Positions 8,522 through 14,351 of a stretch of 19,696 nt of DNA are shown in pieces. The stretch's first letter is position 1, and the number at the start of each line of letters is the position of its first letter. The position numbers and the translations under genes were made by a program. The stretch lies in NCBI GenBank assembly GCA_903854075.1, contig CAINVI010000012.1, forward strand, positions 1 to 19,696, read 5' to 3'. This stretch comes from Candidatus Pollutiaquabacter sp. GTDB lineage: Bacteria; Bacteroidota; Bacteroidia; AKYH767-A; 2013-40CM-41-45. The notes beneath the pieces are model-generated. The model did not search any database. It saw only the letters and a program-made list of their open reading frames with translations, and was not told the DNA's origin.

Positions 8522-8813
8522 GAACACTGCCCAACTTGTTCTCAACACATCGGCCAACCTACTGGGTTTCTGCCTGGTGGTTATCACCTCCCTGCATATT
8601 TCCAACTTCACCACCGGCCACTGGATAGATGAAATAACGCTTGTTGTTGCCTTCTTTTTAACCCTTTCCAACGTGCTCTCTTTTTATGTTATTCGTAAAA
8701 TCGAAACTCCGCAAGCTCGGGTCGCGGAGCGGTGGTCCGAGTTTTTCTTTATGGCCGCGCTGGTGGGCATTTTAATTGCCATCTCACTGATTACGTTCAA
8801 TTTTATTCGCTGA
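8508..8813 (+). CDS. Small three-TM membrane protein of unknown function
   Basis: This protein has 101 residues with three strongly hydrophobic segments at about 12-34 (LVLNTSANLLGFCLVVITSL), 40-62 (IDEITLVVAFFLTLSNVLSFYV) and 80-100 (FFFMAALVGILIAISLITF). A short charged loop (RKIETPQARVAERWSE) lies between the second and third. It overlaps the thioredoxin gene by 14 bases. I recall similar short membrane proteins in other Bacteroidota but no function. Its TGA stop is in the same frame as the downstream kinase remnant, 21 bases before that gene's only usable start. The protein itself looks complete. Confidence 0.75.
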   Translation: MSNTKNTAQLVLNTSANLLGFCLVVITSLHISNFTTGHWIDEITLVVAFFLTLSNVLSFYVIRKIETPQARVAERWSEFFFMAALVGILIAISLITFNFIR

Positions 8814-8815
8814 TT

Positions 8816-8836
8816 ACCCAAACACCGAATTTGGGT
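8816..8836 (+). other. Hairpin between membrane protein and kinase remnant
   Basis: A perfect 7-bp inverted repeat, ACCCAAA (8816-8822) and TTTGGGT (8830-8836), encloses a 7-base loop. It begins 2 bases after the stop of the small membrane protein, and its 3' arm covers the first bases of the GTG that starts the kinase frame. There is no T-run, so it is not an ordinary terminator. It could limit translation of the kinase frame or be a rearrangement scar. Confidence 0.5.
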
Positions 8837-9809
8837 GCTCTCCACTATTGACCGGGCGCGGGAGTTAACCGAACAACTTGTCACTTTCGCGAAGGGCGGG
8901 GCGCCCAATATTGCCGCCCGCCCACTTTTCCCTTTGCTGAAAGAGGTCGCGGTCGATGCGGCGGAAGGGCGGACTGTAACGCTAGACTTCGATACCGAAA
9001 CCGGTCTTTGGCCCGCCCTTTTTGATGATGTACAAATTTCAAGAGTTGTTGAGGTGTTGATTCAAAACGCCTATCAGTCTATGCTGGATAATTCGGAGAG
9101 GCCCCGAATAAAAATAATCGCCCAAAATGTAGAGTTGATGGATAACGAGGTTTCAGGACTGTGTAGCGGAAAGTATGTCCGGGTTTCAATAACTGACAAT
9201 GGAACCGGTATTCCCGATGAAATATTGGAGCGCATCTTCGAGCCCTACTTTTCTACAAAAGGCGCCGGCCGCGGATTGGGGCTGGCTACCGTTTATTCCA
9301 TTCTTCAGCATCATCAGGGTGTTATTACTGTAGATACACATATCGGCGCAGGAAGTACGTTTACGTTTTATCTTCCATTTGCTGCTGAAAAGAAAGGTGC
9401 GAACTCGGCGCGTCGAAAGCCTAAAAATGAAAACACCCGAAGGATCTTGTTTATGGACGATGATGAATTCATCCGTGATGCTTTTACCGACGTGCTGGTC
9501 AACATGGGATACAGCGTGGCTAGCGCGCGTAACGGCGAAGAAGCCCTGGAGCTGCTTAAAACAAGTTTTCAGGACGAACGCTTTGCCGCCATCATCCTGG
9601 ATCTCCACGTCGAAAATGGCTTGGGGGCGAAGGATATTATAGGAACTATCCGTGAAATGGAGCCGGATTTGCCAGTCTTCCTGGCCAGTGGAACAGCTGA
9701 CGATCCTTCCATGTCCGATTTTGAACGACTGGGCTTCAGCGATAAAATGGAAAAACCCTTTAAACGAAAAGAGCTCTCGTCCTTGCTCCGAAATTATATG
9801 AACGGTTAG
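8835..9809 (+). CDS. N-terminally truncated hybrid histidine kinase (HATPase plus receiver), lacking the H-box
   Basis: This is a 324-residue protein from GTG 8835, the only plausible start. Residues 1-22 (IDRARELTEQLVTFAKGG) match the tail of the second HisKA helix in PAS-type hybrid kinases, so the preceding helix with the phospho-accepting His and any sensor domain are absent. The ATPase domain looks intact: N-box LIQNAYQSM (Asn78), G1 DNGTGIPDE (121-129), F-box IFEPYFSTK (134-142) and G2 GAGRGLGLA (143-151). A receiver domain follows (203-322) with the acidic pocket MDDDE, phospho-acceptor Asp256 in ILDLHVE, Ser285 and Lys308 in KMEKPF. It may bind ATP and accept phosphate but cannot autophosphorylate in the usual way. 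It is either a decayed gene, a deletion product, or an unusual split kinase. It is in frame with the upstream membrane protein, separated by one TGA. Confidence 0.8.
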   Translation: MLSTIDRARELTEQLVTFAKGGAPNIAARPLFPLLKEVAVDAAEGRTVTLDFDTETGLWPALFDDVQISRVVEVLIQNAYQSMLDNSERPRIKIIAQNVELMDNEVSGLCSGKYVRVSITDNGTGIPDEILERIFEPYFSTKGAGRGLGLATVYSILQHHQGVITVDTHIGAGSTFTFYLPFAAEKKGANSARRKPKNENTRRILFMDDDEFIRDAFTDVLVNMGYSVASARNGEEALELLKTSFQDERFAAIILDLHVENGLGAKDIIGTIREMEPDLPVFLASGTADDPSMSDFERLGFSDKMEKPFKRKELSSLLRNYMNG

Positions 9810-9843
9810 TGTAACCAATGCAGGGGTGGATTGTTATTTAATC

Positions 9844-10533
9844 ATGAAAAACACCCTGATCATCGGCGGGTCGTCCGGAATAGGCGCAGCTATTGCCGCC
9901 AATTGTGCGGAGGCGGGCCACACCGTATGGGCGACCTACCATCACCACAACACAACCCTACCGGGCGTTACTTTCCATCCGCTCGATGTAATATCGGATA
10001 ACATCACCCTCGATTTTCTTCCAGAACAACTGCATCATCTGGTTTATTGTCCGGGAAGTATTTCTCTGCGCCCCTTCTCGCGGATTTCTCCCAACGATTT
10101 TTTAGCCGACTACAAACTGCAAGTTGGTGGATTGGTACAGGTGTTGCAGGCGGCACTTCCGAAATTAAAAGCTTCCGGAAACGCTTCTGTCGTTATCTTC
10201 TCTTCAGTCGCCGCAACAACCGGACTATCCTACCACACTCAGGTGGCTGCTACTAAAGGTGCGCTTGAGGGATTAATGCGTGCGCTGGCGGCTGAGCTCG
10301 CTCCCGCCATCCGCGTCAATTGCATTGCCCCTTCATTGACGGACACCCCGCTGGCCGCCGCCTTATTAAGTACCCCTGAAAAACGTGACGCAAACGCTCT
10401 GCGACATCCGCTGAAACGCATCGGACAGCCGGGTGATATCGCCGCAGCAGCATTGTTCTTATTGTCTGATCAATCCTCATGGATGACCGGACAGGTGCTC
10501 GCAGTAGATGGTGGAATATCAACGATTCGGTAA
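9844..10533 (+). CDS. SDR-fold oxidoreductase-like protein lacking the catalytic tyrosine
   Basis: This 229-residue protein starts at ATG 9844; a GTG at 9826 would only add six residues before the beta strand NTLIIGG. The Rossmann nucleotide-binding loop GGSSGIG is at residues 8-14. The NNAG position reads YCPG, the serine region is VVIFSSVAATTG (116-127), and the C-terminal WMTGQVLAVDGG (213-224) is typical of SDRs. The YxxxK active site reads VAATK: Lys138 is present, but the position four residues earlier is Val134, not Tyr; the nearest Tyr (130) is out of register. A subgroup of SDR-like proteins with this change exists, so the fold is sure but the reaction is not. It is 34 bases after the kinase remnant and 1 base before the flavin reductase, so it is clearly co-translated with the latter. 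Confidence 0.88.
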   Translation: MKNTLIIGGSSGIGAAIAANCAEAGHTVWATYHHHNTTLPGVTFHPLDVISDNITLDFLPEQLHHLVYCPGSISLRPFSRISPNDFLADYKLQVGGLVQVLQAALPKLKASGNASVVIFSSVAATTGLSYHTQVAATKGALEGLMRALAAELAPAIRVNCIAPSLTDTPLAAALLSTPEKRDANALRHPLKRIGQPGDIAAAALFLLSDQSSWMTGQVLAVDGGISTIR

Positions 10534-10534
10534 G

Positions 10535-11173
10535 ATGAACATATTTACTGCCGCTGATCTCGATCAAATGCCGCGCTTCACGCGCGCTAATCTGATTAAT
10601 TGTTTGACGGGAATTAAACCGGCAATACTGATCGGTACCACATCTGTCGATGGCGTTTCTAACCTGGGCTTATTCAGTTCTGTGTTTCATCTCGGTGCCG
10701 ATCCTGCGCTGATCGGATTTGTCCAACGTCCACTCACAACCTATAGTCACACCTACAAAAATATTTTAGCCTCTGGAGTTTATACAATGAATCATGTCAC
10801 CTCCGATCGTATTGCGGAAGCGCACCACACCTCGGCTAAATTTGGAGATAATGAGTCGGAGTTTGCGGCATGCGGATTCGGCGAAAAATTTATTGCGCCT
10901 TTTAATGCTCCGTTCGTCGGTGGAAGTCCTGTGCAATTTGGGCTTCGGTTTGTTCGTGAAATTTTTATTCCGGAAAACGACACGCGACTTATCATTGGCT
11001 CCGTCGAAATAATTTCGGTCGATGAACGAGTTCTCTCCGAAGACGGCAATCTTGAACTTGATCGCGCGGAAAGTGTTGGCGTAGCCGGACTAGAATCGTA
11101 TTATGCACTACGTCGTCTTGCAAAATTCGGGTATGCCAAGCCCGGCGTGCGACCGGTTGATGATCCAAAGTAG
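10535..11173 (+). CDS. Flavin reductase family protein (FMN-binding split barrel)
   Basis: This protein has 212 residues, with ATG 10535 one base after the SDR stop (TAA-G-ATG), a stop-restart coupling. The split-barrel features are KPAILIGTTSVDGVSNLGLFSSVF (28-51), where the NLGLFSS strand-turn binds the flavin phosphate in relatives, then GADPALIGFVQRP (54-66) and the SHTYKNILASGVYTMNHV stretch (71-88), a strong signature of flavoredoxin-like flavin reductases. It probably binds FMN and uses NAD(P)H or another donor; the partner is unknown. It is cytoplasmic. Tight linkage to the SDR and DUF2256 genes suggests a common pathway, possibly making or reducing a cofactor, but this is inference. 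Confidence 0.88.
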   Translation: MNIFTAADLDQMPRFTRANLINCLTGIKPAILIGTTSVDGVSNLGLFSSVFHLGADPALIGFVQRPLTTYSHTYKNILASGVYTMNHVTSDRIAEAHHTSAKFGDNESEFAACGFGEKFIAPFNAPFVGGSPVQFGLRFVREIFIPENDTRLIIGSVEIISVDERVLSEDGNLELDRAESVGVAGLESYYALRRLAKFGYAKPGVRPVDDPK

Positions 11174-11175
11174 CC

Positions 11176-11331
11176 GTGACTCACAAGAAAACGATCCTGC
11201 CGGAAAAAATATGTGTCGCCTGTGGACGGCCATTTTCGTGGCGAAAAAAATGGGAACGCTGTTGGGAAGAGGTCCGCTATTGTAGTGATCGCTGCAGAAA
11301 AGAAAGAAAAGGTCTGCGGCTGCAGCAGTGA
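11176..11331 (+). CDS. DUF2256 small zinc-finger-like protein
   Basis: This short gene begins at GTG 11176, two bases after the flavin reductase stop, and encodes 51 residues ending in TGA at 11329. The sequence fits DUF2256 (PF10013) closely: LPEKICVACGRPFSWRKKWE (8-27), then CWEEVRYCSDRCRK. Four cysteines in the pattern CxxC (13, 16) and CxxxC (36, 40) should bind a metal, most likely zinc; Cys29 is extra. The function is unknown. From memory, DUF2256 genes sit beside cryptochrome/photolyase-related genes, SDRs and flavin reductases in many bacteria, which matches the neighbours here apart from the missing photolyase. It is below common length cut-offs, so automatic calls may miss it. Confidence 0.9.
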   Translation: MTHKKTILPEKICVACGRPFSWRKKWERCWEEVRYCSDRCRKERKGLRLQQ

Positions 11332-11350
11332 CCGGATGAATCACTTTGGT

Positions 11351-11358
11351 TATCTTAG
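11351..11358 (+). promoter_or_regulatory. Possible -7 box before the YitT-like gene
   Basis: TATCTTAG matches TAnnTTTG at all but one fixed position and lies 19 bases before the ATG at 11378. No TTG is found at the expected -33 distance, only GTG near 11328, so this is a weak internal promoter candidate in the 46-base gap after the DUF2256 gene. Confidence 0.3.
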
Positions 11359-11377
11359 CGCAGCATAAAGCCTGTCT

Positions 11378-12355
11378 ATGAACCCATTCCTCACTAATGT
11401 TGTCATCCGCACCACGCAGCAAGGCAACCTGAGAAAAGGAGCATCCTCTGCTCCGGTGAGCGCCTTCCGTCTGGCAAAAGGCTACCGAGAACTTAAAATC
11501 ATAGCCGTACGATTACTGAAAGACGCAGTACTCATATTGGCAGGTATTTTTGCTGCTTCGTTTGGTCTCGAGGGCTTCCTAATGCCCAACGACTTTATTG
11601 ATGGCGGCGCTACGGGTATTTCTCTGCTCGTGACCGAACTGACCGGTATGGAATTATGGCAACTGATCGTACTGATCAATATTCCTTTTGTGCTGCTGGG
11701 ATCAAAAGTAATATCTAAAACATTCGCACTAAAAACAGCTGTTTCAATTTCAGGGCTTGCGCTGTTGATGGCAATGGCTTCGTTTCCTCAAATCACCAAC
11801 GACAGACTATTGGTTGCTGTATTCGGCGGTTTTTTCCTTGGTGCGGGTATTGGTTTATCAATGCGCGGAGGTGCTGTTATCGACGGAACCGAGGTGCTCG
11901 CTATCTACCTAAGCCGCTTGCTCGGGACTACTATCGGAGACATCATCATCATGATAAATGTCGTCATTTTTTCTTGTGCAGCTTATTTCCTGTCGGTGGA
12001 AACCGCGCTATACTCCATGGTAACGTATTTGTCGGCCTCAAAAACCCTCGACTTTGTAGTAGAGGGTCTGGAAGAATATACTTCCGTAAGTATAATTTCG
12101 TCGCACAGCGATGAGATCAGAATGATGATCATTGAAAAAATGGGCCGCGGTGTAACGCTATATGCGGGGAAACGCGGCCTTGGAAAACGAGGCGAGATTA
12201 AAGATGTTGATATTGTTTTCACCGTTATTACACGGTTGGAAATGAATCGACTTAAGACAGAATTAAAAAAAATAGACCCGAACGCTTTCGTGGTCATTAG
12301 CAGTGTTAAAGATATTAAAGGCGGAATGGTCAGGCGGCGTCCGCTGGATCACTAA
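11378..12355 (+). CDS. YitT family membrane protein with C-terminal DUF2179 domain
   Basis: This 325-residue protein has a roughly 45-residue basic N-terminal extension, then five or six membrane segments (about 46-225) containing the YitT signatures GFLMPNDFIDGGATGISLL (66-84) and MRGGAVIDGTEVLAIYLSR (162-180). The soluble C-terminal DUF2179 domain (about 233-315) includes YTSVSIIS, GRGVTLYAGKRG and DVDIVFTVITRLE. This architecture (PF02588 plus PF10035) is common in Firmicutes and Bacteroidota; the transported substrate is not established. The ATG at 11378 is accepted because it follows a -7-like box, but an internal start closer to the first membrane helix is possible since the extension looks poorly conserved. 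The barrel protein follows after 11 bases. Confidence 0.9.
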   Translation: MNPFLTNVVIRTTQQGNLRKGASSAPVSAFRLAKGYRELKIIAVRLLKDAVLILAGIFAASFGLEGFLMPNDFIDGGATGISLLVTELTGMELWQLIVLINIPFVLLGSKVISKTFALKTAVSISGLALLMAMASFPQITNDRLLVAVFGGFFLGAGIGLSMRGGAVIDGTEVLAIYLSRLLGTTIGDIIIMINVVIFSCAAYFLSVETALYSMVTYLSASKTLDFVVEGLEEYTSVSIISSHSDEIRMMIIEKMGRGVTLYAGKRGLGKRGEIKDVDIVFTVITRLEMNRLKTELKKIDPNAFVVISSVKDIKGGMVRRRPLDH

Positions 12356-12366
12356 TCCGCATACAC

Positions 12367-13140
12367 ATGAAAATAAAATCAATCCTTTTCCACGTTGTTT
12401 TTTCTTGCCTTGCCCTATCTTCGGCACATGCGCAAGATGATGCACCGATAGCAACCGATCGACCGGACCAAACCGAAACAGCCGTTCTTGTTACCGGCGG
12501 TATGTTACAGTTTGAAAGTGGATTTAACTACGAGGAAACGGGCGGAGACCAACCGGGATTTGTTCATCCCACACTCTTGTGGCGCCTTGGTTTAAACGGA
12601 AAAACGGAGTTGCGGATGATTACTGATCTGACAACGCGCGGTGATGGCGACAAGCGAAACACCGGCATGGATCCGATTGCACTTGGATTAAAAACCGCGC
12701 TATGGGAAGCCAAAGGTTGGGTTCCTAAGGCCTCTCTGATCGCTCACTTGTCGTTTCCAACCTGGGCCAGTTCCGAGCGGCAAACGGAGTTTTATTTTCC
12801 CGATTTCCGTTTCACCTTTCTGAACAGCCTCTCTGAAAAGGTGTCGCTCGGTTATAATGTGGGTGCACAATGGGACGGTATTTCCGGCGAACCGGTTTTT
12901 CTGTATACGTTTGCGCCGGCGTTTTCGTTGGGCGGTGACTGGGGCTGTTATGTGGAACTCTATGGGTTTGCTCCACAAAAAGGGAAAGCTGATCACAATG
13001 TTGATGGAGGTTTTACCTATCTCGTGAACAATAATGCTCAATTTGATCTTTCCGGCGGATGGTCACTTACCGGAAAAGACGGTGTGCCGTATTATGTGTC
13101 GCTTGGATTTTCCTGGCGATTCGATATAGTAAAACGATAA
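12367..13140 (+). CDS. MetA-like outer-membrane beta-barrel protein
   Basis: This protein has 257 residues with a signal peptide (KIKSILFHVVFSCLALSSAHA, cleavage near residue 22). The mature start carries ATDRPDQTETA (29-39), followed by alternating beta strands such as MLQFESGFNYE, TELRMITDLTT and ASLIAHLSFPTW, and the chain ends in YYVSLGFSWRFDIVKR, typical of barrels. The TDRPDQTET motif marks the family annotated as 'MetA-pathway of phenol degradation putative outer membrane protein' (PF13557); that name should not be read as proof of phenol use. It is probably an outer-membrane channel or structural barrel. It lies 11 bases after the YitT-like gene and ends at a strong hairpin terminator. 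Confidence 0.85.
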   Translation: MKIKSILFHVVFSCLALSSAHAQDDAPIATDRPDQTETAVLVTGGMLQFESGFNYEETGGDQPGFVHPTLLWRLGLNGKTELRMITDLTTRGDGDKRNTGMDPIALGLKTALWEAKGWVPKASLIAHLSFPTWASSERQTEFYFPDFRFTFLNSLSEKVSLGYNVGAQWDGISGEPVFLYTFAPAFSLGGDWGCYVELYGFAPQKGKADHNVDGGFTYLVNNNAQFDLSGGWSLTGKDGVPYYVSLGFSWRFDIVKR

Positions 13141-13158
13141 CACCCACCTAGTGATACT

Positions 13159-13193
13159 AAAAAAGGACAGCCGTTAAGCTGTCCTTTTCTTTT
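13159..13193. terminator. Bidirectional intrinsic terminator
   Basis: An 11-bp perfect stem AAAAGGACAGC (13161-13171) and GCTGTCCTTTT (13178-13188) encloses a 6-base loop, with A-rich and T-rich flanks. It lies between the convergent barrel gene (plus) and coiled-coil gene (minus), so it can end transcription from both sides. Confidence 0.88.
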
Positions 13194-13208
13194 CTGGATT
13201 TACTACGC

Positions 13209-14105
13209 TTAGCGTAACACCGTAGAGGCAGCGCCGGCAAGGACGCCGTCGATATATACTTCTACCATGTAGGTTCCGACAGCAAATTGTTTGTCGTCTT
13301 TCTCTTCATAGCTGAGACACACCTTGGTCAACTTCGACCCTTTATAGTCCACCGTGGTGGTGGCGGCATACATGATTTCTTCGCCGGAAGCGCTCTTGAA
13401 TGATCCGGAGCCCGTGCTGCGGTTGCCCACCGGCTTTCCGCCCGGCTCGGTGATGCGCAGATAAACGTTGCGCTGTCCCGCCTTGGCGATTTTATTATCC
13501 AAGATATCAAAGCAAACATCCATCTTGTGAACGCGCTTGGCAATTGACAGTTGAATATACTTGCCGCTATCACGACGCTTGTAGCTGGTTACTGTAAAGT
13601 TCTCCGCTTTCAGTACCGATGCGGTAGCTACAGTGCTCTCAAGCTCCTTGGATGTCTTTTGGAGATTGGTGGTCAGGTTTTGATTATCGTTTTTCAATTG
13701 CTGGTTCTCCTGCAGCAGCTGATCAATACGTGACAGATACTCGTCGCGCAACTCTTCCAGATTTTTTAGTTGCTGGTTAAGCTTTTCGATCTCCGCCTTT
13801 GACTTATTATTCTTTTTGCGTAGCTCGTTGATCGACTTCACCTGATCCTCGATTTTGCTGTTGGCCTCGTTAAGCAGGCTGTCCAGGTTCGCAGAAATAC
13901 CGCGATACTTCTCCAGATCTTCTTTAGTATCGGTCAACTCCTTGTCGATGTTGCCGATTTCTACGTACAACGTATCGATCTTCATGTCTTTGCTTTCGAT
14001 AGTTGTGGTGCTGCTGCGCCATTGATAAAGGTTAATCAATACTGAAACGACCAGCAGGATCGGCCAGAGTTTGTTGCTTTTCTTTTCCGTGTTCGGGGTT
14101 TCCAT
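13209..14105 (-). CDS. Membrane-anchored coiled-coil protein of unknown function
   Basis: This 298-residue protein has a short polar N-terminus, one membrane helix at about 12-28 (KLWPILLVVSVLINLYQW), then a long coiled coil from about 45 to 165 rich in Glu/Lys/Leu/Gln/Asn heptads (ELTDTKEDLEKY, AEIEKLNQQLKNLEEL, QLLQENQQLKNDNQNL). A compact beta domain (170-298) follows, with SGKYIQLSIAKRV, NVYLRITEPGGKPVG and a final VGTYMVEVYIDGVLAG. The lone helix without a cleavage site suggests an inner-membrane anchor with the rest in the periplasm. The beta end may bind a partner. I recall similar proteins in Bacteroidota, uncharacterised. It diverges from rnr; a TACTTTCG -7-like box is at 14144-14151 (minus), without a clear -33. 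Confidence 0.85.
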   Translation of the reverse strand: METPNTEKKSNKLWPILLVVSVLINLYQWRSSTTTIESKDMKIDTLYVEIGNIDKELTDTKEDLEKYRGISANLDSLLNEANSKIEDQVKSINELRKKNNKSKAEIEKLNQQLKNLEELRDEYLSRIDQLLQENQQLKNDNQNLTTNLQKTSKELESTVATASVLKAENFTVTSYKRRDSGKYIQLSIAKRVHKMDVCFDILDNKIAKAGQRNVYLRITEPGGKPVGNRSTGSGSFKSASGEEIMYAATTTVDYKGSKLTKVCLSYEEKDDKQFAVGTYMVEVYIDGVLAGAASTVLR

Positions 14106-14258
14106 GTGGAGACGGGTTTGTTGGTTAGACTGATTTGTGAATACGAAAGTAACGTGATGCCGCTCGGCTTATTTTACAGGAGGCAAAAGTTATTAAACGT
14201 CTTTTTCACAGGCTGAAATTATGTGTATTGCGCGCTGTAAAACATGATCACCGTCAGG

Positions 14259-14288
14259 TTAAAGCTGGGCTCCGTTGCTGTACCTTTA
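14259..14288 (+). promoter_or_regulatory. Candidate promoter for the RNase R gene
   Basis: TACCTTTA (14281-14288) differs from the Bacteroidota -7 consensus only in its last base; a TTA at 14259-14261 lies 19 bases upstream in the -33 position. The predicted RNA start near 14295 is after the upstream ATG at 14244 and about 57 bases before the ATG at 14352, supporting the shorter frame. Confidence 0.4.
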
Positions 14289-14351
14289 TGTATATTCATC
14301 TTCGCTCCAAAAACAGGACTGTTTGCAGCGACCTACTATGCCTATCCGATA

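Noticed and set aside
8811..8837. TGA read-through producing a membrane-anchored kinase from the 101-residue protein and the kinase frame
   Set aside because: TGA is used as a normal stop by other genes here (for example at 8811 and 11329), and the joined protein would still lack the H-box. The in-frame relation is reported as a curiosity, not as a fusion.
8835..9809. Calling the kinase remnant a confirmed pseudogene
   Set aside because: The remaining domains keep all key residues and the frame is unbroken, so decay is not shown; reported as a truncated CDS with the alternatives stated.
10239..10567. Minus-strand frames of 60 and 83 residues over the SDR gene
   Set aside because: Shadows of the plus-strand SDR, whose Rossmann and Lys motifs are clear.
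11108..11422. Minus-strand 104-residue frame between flavin reductase and the YitT-like gene
   Set aside because: It covers the DUF2256 gene, which has an unmistakable family signature on the plus strand.
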